A stretch of 64,000 nucleotides of DNA from Ensifer sp. MPMI2T (GCF_004827385.1 NZ_SRXN01000021.1:56003-120002); one strand, 5' to 3'. Numbered from the stretch's first letter, positions 10,001-18,310 are shown. The notes: a model not told the origin generated them from the sequence alone. A program made the numbers and translations.

Positions 10001-10066
10001 TCCTGCCTGGTACAGATCGAGAAGTGGCGGAACGCCGAGGCGTTCAAGATGGCCCGCGCAGCTTAG
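7064..10066 (+). CDS. Molybdenum transhydroxylase / resorcinol-hydroxylase-type large subunit with N-terminal SCP2-like domain
   Basis: A 1000-residue DMSO-reductase-family protein. Residues ~1-130 look like an SCP2-type domain. From ~145 the sequence follows the pyrogallol-phloroglucinol transhydroxylase large subunit of Pelobacter: TNGGPLFVHVKDGRILR, YPMKRVDFDPAGERNPQ, SSHHQWGNVGY (~270), NPDSWEGWYWG (~302), FYFPGYADGG, FADIILPACTSLERWD and INILTPDRS-like GGCLNILTPDRSQ. The His, Asp and Tyr regions reported as catalytic in that enzyme are kept. Family members hydroxylate or transhydroxylate polyhydroxybenzenes without oxygen, using bis-MGD molybdenum. There is no Tat signal, so a cytoplasmic location is expected. 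The 4Fe-4S subunit follows 10 bases downstream. The exact substrate (pyrogallol, resorcinol, 3,5-dihydroxybenzoate-like) is not fixed. Confidence 0.88.
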   Translation: MLALKPKMNRQVLRAILFALPKVMNLTASRVPAFAERLKQRNLVAWIGLQDGSIGRIVEIRSGRFRSRAGSPAEAEVAMSFKDATTALKLLMPNRDQLEIIHAAKNFKVVTTGPDDLVVWFTQTLNMSETAGLSMGTPMPDGSRRYTTCTNGGPLFVHVKDGRILRVTPVEFDNTDPSTWVIEARGRKFSPPRRTLVAPHALTMKSLVYSDKRILYPMKRVDFDPAGERNPQNRGKSGYVRIDWDEALDIVAKEINRQKRVHGPGSITFPMSSHHQWGNVGYYLSSLTRFANLIGFTRVAANPDSWEGWYWGAMHHFGNSMRVGVPAGYGGVEDCLKEAEMIVFWSCDPESTNGAYAGFEGTTRRLWAKELGIEFVHIDPHCNPTAQLLGGRWFPVRPQTDAALAQAIMYVWVTEGLYDEEYVATRTTGFDEWKAYLLGETDGVPKTPEWQEAETGIPARDVRALARKWGGRKVYLAVGMTGTGFGGAGRGASGAQWARCMVMIMAMQGWGKPGINFGGLQIGVPHDLHFYFPGYADGGISGDLAWTGNAVNSYQRMPHILTINPVKQMVPRQQLPDAIINGHATGYLWDGMAQEAQFAPFSYPMPGYSPIRMIYRYGGSSLSTVTRSGRWVDAYRHESIEFVVNQSIWMEGEAQFADIILPACTSLERWDIGEWANSGGYAHHGVNVVNHRVITLQHKCIEPLGESKSDYDIFTAILTRLGLGAVFTEGCSELDWVKRVFDSSDLPGEISWKKFCRKGYYVVPPEKPELRQPVDMRWFAEGRRKDLPEPAPMPSQYAEEFGLGLQTPSGKLEFVPEILKRNTADNPDRPPVNRYIPSWEGLRNTELKERYPLQMIATHSRYSFHTSMDGKNSAVSQVEDHRALIAGHRFWLLRLNPADAAARGIGHRDLVKIFNDRGAVICAADISPLVTPGVVKSYEASAEFQLIDVAGETVEIGGCLNILTPDRSQTRGTSSMAPNSCLVQIEKWRNAEAFKMARAA

Positions 10067-10076
10067 GAGGAAGCCC

Positions 10077-10949
10077 GTGAGCAAGTGGAACCTGATCATC
10101 AATGTCGGCCGCTGCGAGAACTGCCACAACTGCGTCATCGCGAACCGCGATGAACATGTCGGAAACGACTTCCCGGGCTACGCGGCGCCGGCCGCTGCCG
10201 CCGGCGATAGCCCCATCCGCATCCTGCGACGCACGCAGGGCAGCGCGCCCATGGTGGAGACCACCTACTTGCCGGTGATGTGCAATCACTGCGATGACGC
10301 GCCCTGCATTCGCCGTGCCGGCGACGCCATCCGCAAACGCGACGATGGCCTCGTCATCATCGATCCGGTGAAATCGCGTGGCCGCAAGGACATCGTCCGC
10401 TCCTGCCCCTATGGCGCAATCGTCTGGAACGAGGAGCAACAGGTACCGCAAACATGGTTTTTCGACGCCCACCTGCTGGATCAGGGCTGGCAGCAGCCCC
10501 GCTGTCAACAGGTCTGCCCGACGAACGTCTTTGAGGCGGTGAAACTCGATGACGCCGCGATGAAGAAAAAAGCAGAGAAGGAAGGACTCAAGGTGCTCAA
10601 GCCCAACCTCGCGACCAAACCCCGCATTTGGTACCGAGGATTGGAGCGGTGGGAGACGTGTTTCATCGGCGGGAGCGTCAGCGCCGAATTTGCCGGGGTG
10701 GTCGATTGCGTTCAGGGGGCGGAGGTGACCCTTTCCCAGGGAAGCAAGCGTCTCGCGAGAGCCACGACAAACAATTTCGGCGATTTTGCCTTCGATGGTT
10801 TGCGGGGTGACGGAAGCACATATCGTGTCGAAGTATCCCACGCACATGGCAGCATCTGGCGCGACTGCGTCCTAAGCGAAAGCATCTATCTGGGCGAATT
10901 GCGGTTGGCCCGCCCCGGCGCCGATGCGCGTGGAGGACCCGATGCTTGA
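10077..10949 (+). CDS. Transhydroxylase small (iron-sulfur) subunit, cysteine-poor variant
   Basis: A 290-residue electron-transfer partner of the preceding gene. A ferredoxin-like part (residues 1-150) is followed by KPRIWYRGLERWE and a C-terminal carboxypeptidase-regulatory-like beta domain (GAEVTLSQGSKRLARATTNNFGDF), the same order as the Pelobacter small subunit. Cluster cysteines seen are C13, C16, C19, C69, C72, C77, C110, C143 and C147. Compared with the anaerobic enzyme as I recall it, the fourth Cys of the first motif is Asn23, and the CTMC motif is replaced by W127-F-F-D130. Probably at least one of the three clusters is lost or altered. The start is GTG at 10077 after AGGAGGAAG. 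Confidence 0.87.
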   Translation: MSKWNLIINVGRCENCHNCVIANRDEHVGNDFPGYAAPAAAAGDSPIRILRRTQGSAPMVETTYLPVMCNHCDDAPCIRRAGDAIRKRDDGLVIIDPVKSRGRKDIVRSCPYGAIVWNEEQQVPQTWFFDAHLLDQGWQQPRCQQVCPTNVFEAVKLDDAAMKKKAEKEGLKVLKPNLATKPRIWYRGLERWETCFIGGSVSAEFAGVVDCVQGAEVTLSQGSKRLARATTNNFGDFAFDGLRGDGSTYRVEVSHAHGSIWRDCVLSESIYLGELRLARPGADARGGPDA

Positions 10950-11595
10950 TAGTGATCATTGCCGCTCGGATGTGAACAATCGGCGAACAAGACGACAGGA
11001 GAGCCGGGGAACGAACGTTGCCCGCATTCTCAGTGCCGCAGAGACTTTGTGCGCGCTCTATGGATCCGGGAAGACGAACGTCTGCGACATCGCGAGCTAT
11101 CTGAAAATGTCGCCAGCGAATGTCTACAGGTTCTTCCCTTCCAAACTGGCGATATACGACGAGCTTGTTGCGCGAGTGCTCAACAACAATCTTCCCGTCA
11201 TGCAACCCGACTCCGCAAGGCTTACGAGTGCAGAAAGTCTCCGAGCGTTCATTCTGGAGCTGCACAGACGTCTTCTTGCTCTCATGCGAGAGGAAGAAAA
11301 GCTCTTTGAGCTACTCACGGTCGCCGACGGTGAGCGCTGGCCCGCCTTCGAGGCACACGCAGAACGCGTAAGAGACATCATCGCTGAATTTGTCGAGGAG
11401 GGTGTCCGTGCACAGGAATTTCGCCGACAGGACAGTCTGCGGGCCGCGGAATGCTTTTGCGCGTCAACTGCCGCACTCTGGGAGCCGAAAGCTATCAGAA
11501 ACTTCCATTTCAGGCGCTCGCTCATCACGGCTGAAGGCTTGATTTCCTTCTGTATTGAGCCTCTCCGGAACGGGACCTTCAATGCTGAACGATGA
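10942..11595 (+). CDS. TetR/AcrR-family regulator
   Basis: A 217-residue regulator. The N-terminal HTH contains VCDIASYLKMSPANVYRFFPSK and the rest is helical ligand-binding sequence (FELLTVADGERWPAFEAHAERV). The ATG at 10942 was chosen because GGAGG lies five bases upstream; a start at 10924 would add six residues. The gene overlaps the end of the small-subunit gene by 8 bases, so it is made with the operon it probably controls. The dyad at 6934-6964 is a candidate target. An aromatic or CoA-thioester inducer would fit but is not shown. Confidence 0.85.
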   Translation: MLDSDHCRSDVNNRRTRRQESRGTNVARILSAAETLCALYGSGKTNVCDIASYLKMSPANVYRFFPSKLAIYDELVARVLNNNLPVMQPDSARLTSAESLRAFILELHRRLLALMREEEKLFELLTVADGERWPAFEAHAERVRDIIAEFVEEGVRAQEFRRQDSLRAAECFCASTAALWEPKAIRNFHFRRSLITAEGLISFCIEPLRNGTFNAER

Positions 11596-11784
11596 TTGCC
11601 GGCACCGGTCTGGCTGCAGTTTTTCTGGCGGCGCAAGGCGATAAAACGTGGCGGGATGCCGGATTCACGGCGGCGCAGTTCATGCGCCCAACCCTGAAGG
11701 CCGAACCAGAGGAAGTTCGGCGATCTACAATTTTAAGATGTCTTCGCTGCCGATGTTGGCCAGCGCGGATTTATTGGGAGGAAG

Positions 11785-13701
11785 ATGACAATGCTCGCAA
11801 CGACCCCTTACGACCTCGGGCGTCCGATTGCCGCTCTGCGCGATGTCGAGGCGTTCGAGCAGGTGCCCCTTTCGGAGCGCGGCTTGCCGGGCAGCACCTA
11901 CGAGGTGCTGGCACGTGGCGCCGCTATCGCCCCGGACCAACCTGCCCTCTCCTTTTTTCCGCGCGTCGACGATTTCCGTGATCCCTTCGTGTGGACGCAT
12001 GCAGAGCTCCTCGCTGACATCACGAGGGCAGCCAATGCCCTACGGCGGCTGGGAATAGGTCGCAACGACGTCGTCGCCTTCGTGCTGCCCAACCTGCCGG
12101 AAACGCATTTCGTGATCTGGGGCGGCGAGGCGGCGGGCATCGCCTTTGCGATCAATCCACTTCTTGAAGCGGAACAAATCTCCGAGCTTCTCGTCACCGG
12201 GAAGGCAAAATGGCTTGTCACTCTGGCCCCATCTCCGGGAACCGACATCTGGCAGAAGGCGATCAGGGCCGCGGCAAATGCGCCGAACCTGCGAGGGGTT
12301 CTGACCGTCAGTCTTCTCCCGTATCTCGGCAATACTGCCGCCGACGTGCCCCAGGTCCTCGACGGGGTCGCCGTTCCGGTTCTCAGCCTGCGCCAGGAGA
12401 TGGCCGGAGAACCTGGAGACCGGTTGACCTTCGACGCGCCCATGGCTGAAGACATTTCCTCGTATCTGTGCACAGGCGGCACGACCGGGCTGCCCAAGAT
12501 CGCCGCGCGCACCCACTTCTCGGAAGTGTTCGATGCCTGGTCAAGCCGATCCTTCATTGGCGACGCCTTCGCACCAGGCAACACGATCTTCTGCGGCCTG
12601 CCGCTCTTCCACGTCAATGGGCAGTTGGTGACGGGCCTAATCCCCTGGGCGCAGGGCGCACATGTCGTCATGGGCACGCATCAGGGCTATCGCGGAGAGG
12701 GAATTATTCCGTCCTTCTGGGAGATCGTCGAACACTATCGCGTCGTGGCTTTCTCGGGCGTTCCGACTGTGTATTCCGCACTGTTGCAGGTTCCGGTCGG
12801 CGGCCGCGACATTTCGACCGTTTGCTACGGTTTTTGCGGCGCCGCACCGATGCCCGTGGAACTGTTCCGCAATTTCGAAAAAGCGACGGGAATTCGCATT
12901 CTGGAGGCCTACGGCCTGACGGAAGGCGCCTGCGTTTCCAGCATCAATCCTCCCGAAGGCGAGCGACGCATCGGCTCGATCGGCCTGCGCCTCCCCTACC
13001 AGCAAATGGCAGTGGTCAGACTTGATGATTCCGGCGGCTTCACCGGATTCGCCGGAACGGAAGAGGTCGGCGTGCTCGCGATCCGCGGGCCGAACGTTTT
13101 CGCCGGCTACATCAATGCCGAACACAACACGGGGCTTTGGCTGGAGATCGACAGCGAGCGCTGGATGAACACTGGCGATCTCGCCCGCCAGGATGCGGAC
13201 GGCTATTTCTGGCTGACGGGTCGCAAGAAGGAACTCATCATCCGGGCCGGCCACAACATCGATCCCAAGCTGATCGAAAATGCCGTGCAGGATCACCCGG
13301 CGGTGCAACTCGCCGCAGCGGTTGGACGGCCCGATGAGCGCGCCGGAGAACTGCCGGTCCTCTACGTTCAGTTGAAGCCGGGAACGACGGCGTCGGAGGC
13401 GGATCTGCTTGCTCATGCTGTCGGCCGAATTCCAGAGCGCGCCGCACATCCGAGATCAGTCCGGATTCTGGCCGCGCTGCCCATCACATCCGTCGGCAAG
13501 ATCTTCAAACCAGCACTGTCGATGCTGGAGATCGAGGACGTCGTACGCCAGGAGGCAACATTGGCGGGCGTGAAGCTCGTATCGCTCTCGGTCGGTCAAG
13601 ATCCCCGGCTCGGGCTGCTCGCAAGAATTGCAACTGAGGGCGATCCGAGCCCTCTCCGCGAAAAACTGGGTCGCTACGCCTTTAATGCGCAGTTCCTCTG
13701 A
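11785..13701 (+). CDS. AMP-forming acyl-CoA synthetase
   Basis: A 638-residue ANL-superfamily ligase, here of the long form with an N-terminal GSTYEVLARGA region. It has the P-loop-like TGGTTGLPKI (about residue 232), the A5 motif EAYGLTEG, the TGD motif (MNTGDLARQDADGYFWLTGRKKELI) and the C-terminal catalytic lysine region TSVGKIFKP. It joins a carboxylate to CoA through an acyl-adenylate. The ATG at 11785 follows GGGAGGAAG. It lies between the hydroxylase/regulator genes and the ring-cleavage genes, which suggests it activates an aromatic acid or a cleavage product. Substrate specificity cannot be read from the sequence. Confidence 0.88.
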   Translation: MTMLATTPYDLGRPIAALRDVEAFEQVPLSERGLPGSTYEVLARGAAIAPDQPALSFFPRVDDFRDPFVWTHAELLADITRAANALRRLGIGRNDVVAFVLPNLPETHFVIWGGEAAGIAFAINPLLEAEQISELLVTGKAKWLVTLAPSPGTDIWQKAIRAAANAPNLRGVLTVSLLPYLGNTAADVPQVLDGVAVPVLSLRQEMAGEPGDRLTFDAPMAEDISSYLCTGGTTGLPKIAARTHFSEVFDAWSSRSFIGDAFAPGNTIFCGLPLFHVNGQLVTGLIPWAQGAHVVMGTHQGYRGEGIIPSFWEIVEHYRVVAFSGVPTVYSALLQVPVGGRDISTVCYGFCGAAPMPVELFRNFEKATGIRILEAYGLTEGACVSSINPPEGERRIGSIGLRLPYQQMAVVRLDDSGGFTGFAGTEEVGVLAIRGPNVFAGYINAEHNTGLWLEIDSERWMNTGDLARQDADGYFWLTGRKKELIIRAGHNIDPKLIENAVQDHPAVQLAAAVGRPDERAGELPVLYVQLKPGTTASEADLLAHAVGRIPERAAHPRSVRILAALPITSVGKIFKPALSMLEIEDVVRQEATLAGVKLVSLSVGQDPRLGLLARIATEGDPSPLREKLGRYAFNAQFL

Positions 13702-13730
13702 AAATCAGCGAGAAGAAGAGGACGTCGACC

Positions 13731-13811
13731 ATGGCGATCAACCTTGCCCGTTACGAGAACGTGGCGCCAGCACTCTCTTGGGCAAACTATCAGTCAGGAA
13801 ACCAGTCATGA
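13731..13811 (+). CDS. Possible 26-residue coupled small ORF
   Basis: An ATG at 13731 preceded by GAAGAGGACG opens a 26-codon frame (MAINLARYENVAPALSW...) that ends in TGA overlapping the ATG of the next gene (ATGA, 13808-13811). The arrangement fits translational coupling. No family was recognised; it may be a truncated N-terminus left by a deletion. Confidence 0.35.
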   Translation: MAINLARYENVAPALSWANYQSGNQS

Positions 13812-14242
13812 ATGCTCCAACTCGGATCCCCGTGACCAACCTTCAGCACCACGTCTTCTACGTGACCGACCTGGAGCGCTCGAAGGCTTTCTATATCAAG
13901 CTTTTCGACTTGCAGTTCTCCGCTCTCAATCACCCAGACAGCAGCGCAGCAATGCGCTTGTCGCAGCAGGAAATGCACTTCTTCTCGTTCGGATTCCACC
14001 ATCACGACCTCTGCCTGGTGAAGCATCACAACCTGAAGATGGACAACAATTCCATGCTGCACTTCGCGTTAGCGGTGAAGGACGCAGAGGCATTCGACGA
14101 CGTCAGGCGCCGCGCAGGAGAGATGGCTCTGTCGATCCGCGAAGGGCGCATGCTTGCCTCCGCGCGCCCTGTCTCGCGTGCCTTTTGCGTCCGGGACCCA
14201 GACCAGCACTGGATTGAGATCATTGAGGAGCCCAGCAGATGA
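13808..14242 (+). CDS. Single-domain VOC-family protein
   Basis: A 144-residue vicinal-oxygen-chelate protein. The first beta-alpha-beta unit has LQHHVFYVTDLERSKAFYIKLFDLQF; the second has MLHFALAVKDAEAFDDV and ends DPDQHWIEIIEEP, with a glutamate in the usual metal-ligand position. The chosen ATG follows an AGGAAA site; a longer upstream frame overlaps the synthetase gene and is not used. It is translationally linked by ATGA to the next VOC gene. Such proteins are ring-cleavage dioxygenases, isomerases or lyases; one domain alone does not decide which. Confidence 0.85.
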   Translation: MNAPTRIPVTNLQHHVFYVTDLERSKAFYIKLFDLQFSALNHPDSSAAMRLSQQEMHFFSFGFHHHDLCLVKHHNLKMDNNSMLHFALAVKDAEAFDDVRRRAGEMALSIREGRMLASARPVSRAFCVRDPDQHWIEIIEEPSR

Positions 14243-14916
14243 GCAACACCGCTTTCGTTCCCCCGAACGTCCTGTCCCCATTCAAACTGCGCTTCGCCGG
14301 TCTCCTGAAGCGGAAATGGTTCCGCGAACTGGTGCTGTTGTGGCCGACGCTGACGAAGCGGCGGTTCTCCAACAAGACAGAAGACTACGGCGTCTTCAGG
14401 CCTTCGCTCGTTTCCCACATTGGGCAGCTCTCAATCTATGTGCGCGACATCGCGCGAAGCCGGGCCTGGTACGAGAAAGTTGCCGGCATGATCCACAGCC
14501 GCACCTGCGAACCCGAACCGCATCCCTTCAAGGAAGGGTGGCGCATTCGCTGCTGCTACATGAGCGCAACCGACCACGAGGAATGCCTCGTGCTCGTCGA
14601 AGAATACGGCCCCTCTGGCAGGATCACGGTGCCTTCCGGCATGAGCTTCTTCCATTTTGCGCTCGAGGTGAAAGGAAACCAACTGGAGGATGTCCTGGCC
14701 TTTGCCGAGCAACAGCAGGCTGACGGTTTCCAGTTGAACTACGGTCCAGTCCGCCACAACAGCGAACCGCCTTTGGGCGACGGCGAGACCGGCGGAAACG
14801 TGGCCTGCTATCTCTACGACCCCGACTGGCACAATGTCGAATTCTGCGGCGCGATGGACACGATCGAGAACTATCGCGCGCGATACGGGGACCTCAAGGG
14901 CAAGGACCGCGCTTGA
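14239..14916 (+). CDS. VOC-family ring-cleavage-dioxygenase-like protein
   Basis: A 225-residue protein with a basic N-terminal extension of about 55 residues (LLKRKWFRELVLLWPTLTKRR) and one VOC module: HIGQLSIYVRDIARSRAWYEKVAGM, FFHFALEVKGNQLEDVLAF, and DPDWHNVEFCGAMDTIENY at the end. The His residues in HIGQL and FFHFAL and the Glu in NVEFCG are candidate metal ligands. The start overlaps the stop of the previous VOC gene (ATGA). Taken with its neighbour the pair could form one heteromeric extradiol-type enzyme, which is inference. Confidence 0.83.
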   Translation: MSNTAFVPPNVLSPFKLRFAGLLKRKWFRELVLLWPTLTKRRFSNKTEDYGVFRPSLVSHIGQLSIYVRDIARSRAWYEKVAGMIHSRTCEPEPHPFKEGWRIRCCYMSATDHEECLVLVEEYGPSGRITVPSGMSFFHFALEVKGNQLEDVLAFAEQQQADGFQLNYGPVRHNSEPPLGDGETGGNVACYLYDPDWHNVEFCGAMDTIENYRARYGDLKGKDRA

Positions 14917-14998
14917 CGCGCGCTCCGACCTTCAAAGAGCGCTCTGGGCCGACATTCGGACCGCTTTCGATGCGGCCCTTCCAAAGAAAGGAAATAAA

Positions 14999-15955
14999 AT
15001 GGTAGTGAAAGTGGCCCGATTTACGATCGGCGGCGAACCCCTATGGGGGATAGTTGACGGAGACGAGATTGCACCGCTCGGGGGCACCTTCGTCTCAACA
15101 GCCGATATCCTGCGTCTTACTCCTGCAGAGCTCAAGGCGCGGGCAGGCGCTGAGCGGTTCGCGGCCAGTTCAGCAAACATTCTCAGCCCCGTCACGGCGC
15201 CGGCGCAGATCGTCTGCCAGGGTCTGAACTATGCAGATCACGCCGATCAATCGGGGCATGCTCCACGTCAGACGAACCTGCTGTTCATGAAGGCCGCGTC
15301 ATCGCTGTCGGGAGCATTCGATCCGGTTATTCGGCCCGCCGGGTGTCAGATGCTCGACTATGAAGTGGAACTCGGGCTTGTCCTGAAGCGATCACTAAGT
15401 GCAGTCGATCACGTCACCCGAGGGACCCTCGGTGATTTCATTGGTGGACTCGTGTTGTGCAACGACGTGTCAGCCCGCGACGTCATGTTCGGCGAAGCCT
15501 TCTTGCAATGGTTCCGTGGAAAAAGCGCCCGCACCTTCTGCCCCTGTGGACCTTGGCTGGTCATTCCGGAACCCGACGAGGTTGCGGATCTGCTCGACAG
15601 GATCGAGATCCAGCTCTGGCTGAACGACGAACTGCGGCAGTCCGCTCATACCCGGGACCTCATCTTTCGCCCGGAAACCTGCCTCAACGACATTGCGTCC
15701 CTGATGGACCTGTCGGCAGGCGACCTTATCCTGACCGGAACGCCGGGCGGCGTGATCCTGCAAGCGACGGCCCCTCTCGGCCAGATTCTGACGACCAAGC
15801 TCTTCAAGGATTCGGAGCGGAAGGATGCGATCGTCGAGGAAGCGACCGCACACGCACGTTACCTCACGCCGGGCGATATTCTGCGTGCCGAAATGCGCAC
15901 CGATGACCGCACCGTCGATTTCGGCAGGCAACTGCTCGAAATCGTAGACGCGTGA
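14999..15955 (+). CDS. Fumarylacetoacetate-hydrolase-family enzyme
   Basis: A 318-residue FAH-superfamily protein. The N-terminal ~75 residues form the small domain (FTIGGEPLWGIVDGDEI). The catalytic core has QGLNYADHADQSG, NLLFMKAASSLSG, the metal-ligand segment DYEVELGLVLKR, NDVSARDVMF, and DLILTGTPGGV. Members hydrolyse or isomerise C-C bonds in ring-fission products (for example homoprotocatechuate meta-cleavage). The ATG at 14999 has AAAGGAAA just upstream; an in-frame extension into the VOC gene is rejected. It would process the product of the extradiol dioxygenase in this operon. Confidence 0.88.
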   Translation: MVVKVARFTIGGEPLWGIVDGDEIAPLGGTFVSTADILRLTPAELKARAGAERFAASSANILSPVTAPAQIVCQGLNYADHADQSGHAPRQTNLLFMKAASSLSGAFDPVIRPAGCQMLDYEVELGLVLKRSLSAVDHVTRGTLGDFIGGLVLCNDVSARDVMFGEAFLQWFRGKSARTFCPCGPWLVIPEPDEVADLLDRIEIQLWLNDELRQSAHTRDLIFRPETCLNDIASLMDLSAGDLILTGTPGGVILQATAPLGQILTTKLFKDSERKDAIVEEATAHARYLTPGDILRAEMRTDDRTVDFGRQLLEIVDA

Positions 15956-16167
15956 CCTTGGCAGGACCAGGACGCGCGCGCCGTCGCCGCCCTCACCACA
16001 GCCCAATCACCAAGGGGTGACGGGCCGAAGTGTGACCTGGTCCATCCCCTCGCCTAGAGCAGCCGCCTGGCTGAAGGCGGAGGCGCAGGTGCTGCAGCCA
16101 AAATGAGAAATGCCGATTGCCTTGGGCTTCGCGCAAAAGCGACGCGTCTCTGAGGAGGGAGACCCGC

Positions 16168-17232
16168 ATGAAAGCTATCAATTTGCTGACCGGATTGTTC
16201 AGCTGTCTGTTCGTGGCACCTGCGGTCGCAGGAGGGTTCGATATTCTGGGGCAGCCGAATGACGTCCTTTTCGAGCCAGGACGCTACATCGAGCTCGGGG
16301 CAGGTTTTGCCAGTGCGAGCGTGGAGGGGCAGATCACTGCCGTCGGCCCCCCGTTTTCTTCGGATGACACGGCGCCCACGCTTCCATTCTACAATGGCGC
16401 CTTCAAGGCTGATATCAACGAGCAATTTTCGGGAGCTGTCATTGTAGACAATCCCCATGGGCGTGAACTCGAGTACAATAGCGGAGCGCTGACCGGGCTG
16501 ACGGGAGAAGTCGAGTCGCTCGCGGTCACAGGCTTGCTGCGTTACAAGCTCACGGATCGTTTCAGCATCTTCGGCGGCCCCAGACTTCAGCGTCTCGGCG
16601 GCAACACTGATATCTCAGTCTTTGCAGGCGGCGTGCCGGCCGGTTTCGCCAACGTCGAATTTGAAGACGAATGGGAGCCAGGCTACGTGGTCGGGGCCGC
16701 CTTTGAAATTCCGGAGGCCCATGTTCGGGTCGCAGTCACCTATAACTCGGCAATCGACTACGATCTCGACACTTCCGGCGCTTATCAAGGGACGACGGAC
16801 GTCGAGACTCCCCAATCAGTTAACATCGATCTTCAGGCCCCGATCAGTCTATCGACGCTGTTCTTCGCGACGGTTCGCTGGGCCGAATGGAGCGAAACCA
16901 CAATCAGTCCGCCGGGTTATCCTTTGGGCTCACTGACCCACTTCAACGACACGACAACCTACAGGCTCGGCGTAGTGCAGATGCTCAACGAGAATTGGGC
17001 GGGTTTCACGGCTCTGACCTACGAGCCAGAAACCGACGTATCGGCTGACGCGCCAATCGACGCGACAGACGGTTTGTGGGGGGCAACGCTTGGCGCGATC
17101 TACACGAGGAACAAGGTGAAAGTGACGACCGCTGTCTCGTATTACCAGTTCGGTGACGCTTCGGGTTCGTTCGGAAGCTTCGCGGACAATGATGTAATCA
17201 GCGCCGCCGTCAAGGTGGGGTACTCGTTTTGA
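16168..17232 (+). CDS. FadL/OmpP1-type outer-membrane transporter
   Basis: A 354-residue outer-membrane beta-barrel precursor. The signal peptide is MKAINLLTGLFSCLFVAPAVAG with cleavage near residue 21. The mature part alternates in beta strands, contains RYIELGAGFASASVEG and the family-typical LRYKLTDRFSIFGGPRLQRLGGN, and ends with an aromatic residue (VGYSF), as expected for BAM recognition. The start follows GAGGAGGGA at 16151-16160. Length is shorter than E. coli FadL (about 420 mature residues) but usual for the aromatic-uptake branch. It probably imports the hydrophobic aromatic substrate of this cluster. Confidence 0.85.
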   Translation: MKAINLLTGLFSCLFVAPAVAGGFDILGQPNDVLFEPGRYIELGAGFASASVEGQITAVGPPFSSDDTAPTLPFYNGAFKADINEQFSGAVIVDNPHGRELEYNSGALTGLTGEVESLAVTGLLRYKLTDRFSIFGGPRLQRLGGNTDISVFAGGVPAGFANVEFEDEWEPGYVVGAAFEIPEAHVRVAVTYNSAIDYDLDTSGAYQGTTDVETPQSVNIDLQAPISLSTLFFATVRWAEWSETTISPPGYPLGSLTHFNDTTTYRLGVVQMLNENWAGFTALTYEPETDVSADAPIDATDGLWGATLGAIYTRNKVKVTTAVSYYQFGDASGSFGSFADNDVISAAVKVGYSF

Positions 17233-17369
17233 CCGGGCTTCTGGAAACGCCTCGAGTGCCCAGCTTCGCGGTTGCTCGCGATTGAGTATCGGCAGGTTTC
17301 CATGCCGCATATCGCCTGGACGACCATAGTCCGGCGCCCAGACGGCACCAGAGATGAATGGAGAAAACT

Positions 17370-18269
17370 ATGCAGAAACAATTCGCCCCGAGAGTGTTCC
17401 AACTGGGATATGTGGCGCTGGAAACGCCCGATTTCGTGCGCGCCAAGGATCACTACGCAGAAGCGATCGGCATGACGGAGACCGCTACCGGTCATGAGGG
17501 AGAAAGCTACCTGTCAATTGGCTATGAGCACCACAACATTGTCCTGCGCCAGGCCAAGCAGAAGGCGATGGGCCATCTCGGCTTCCAGCTTAATCCCGGC
17601 ACTGATCTGAAGGAGCTTGTAGGAGAACTCGGCGCTTTCGGCCTGAGCGCTCAGATCAAGTCCGACAGCCAGCCGGGGATCCGCGAACTGGTCGAGGTCG
17701 AGCCGGTGCCGGGCACCACGCTCCAGCTCTATACCGACATCGATGCTCCTGCACCCGGCTTCAAGCGCACTGGCGTGTCGCCGCTCCGGCTCGGACACGT
17801 GGCGGTGATCTCGCCCGAAGGCCCGAAGCTGAAGACTTTCTTCATGGACTTTCTGGGCTTCTGGTTCACCGACACGATCGCCGGCATCTCCAACTTCATC
17901 ACCTGCAACCGCGAACACCATGTCGTCAATGTGGTGAGCATGCCGGAGAACCGGGTCCACCACATCGCCTTCCAGCTCAAGGGCAATGCCAGCCACGCCA
18001 TGGCGTGCGACTTGCTGGCCGACCGCGGTCTTCCGGTGAAATGGGGCCCGTCGCGCCATACCGCCGGTCATAACATTGCCGGCTATCACTACGACCCCGA
18101 TCAGGTGCTGATCGAGCTCTATACCGACATGGACGTGTTTATTCCGGAACTGAACATGTGCGAGGCACGCCCCTGGCACGAGCACTATCCCATGCAGCCC
18201 CGTGAATGGAAGCTTTCCGAACTCTGCTGCTGGGAAACCGAGTTCGCCTTCAGCCTCGCGCAGGCCTGA
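17370..18269 (+). CDS. Two-domain type I extradiol dioxygenase
   Basis: A 299-residue protein made of two VOC repeats. The N-terminal repeat (residues 10-125) lacks an obvious metal triad. The C-terminal repeat has LGHVAVI (H143), NRVHHIAF (H197/H198) and DQVLIELYTD (E249), matching the 2-His-1-Glu Fe(II) site of catechol-2,3-dioxygenase-type enzymes; Y239 and H234 sit in the GYHYDPD region typical of the active site. The ATG at 17370 is preferred because GGAG lies seven bases upstream; ATG 17358 would add four residues. It cleaves a vicinal diol ring using oxygen, so the pathway needs O2 even though its hydroxylase is a molybdenum enzyme. Confidence 0.88.
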   Translation: MQKQFAPRVFQLGYVALETPDFVRAKDHYAEAIGMTETATGHEGESYLSIGYEHHNIVLRQAKQKAMGHLGFQLNPGTDLKELVGELGAFGLSAQIKSDSQPGIRELVEVEPVPGTTLQLYTDIDAPAPGFKRTGVSPLRLGHVAVISPEGPKLKTFFMDFLGFWFTDTIAGISNFITCNREHHVVNVVSMPENRVHHIAFQLKGNASHAMACDLLADRGLPVKWGPSRHTAGHNIAGYHYDPDQVLIELYTDMDVFIPELNMCEARPWHEHYPMQPREWKLSELCCWETEFAFSLAQA

Positions 18270-18310
18270 GGAGGCTGGTCAAGTCAACTTCAGAAGCAAA
18301 GGTCAGATTA

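Noticed and set aside
11592..11981. A 129-residue plus-strand frame between the TetR and synthetase genes
   Set aside because: It overlaps the true start of the synthetase in another frame and its sequence is Arg/Cys-rich noise after residue 40.
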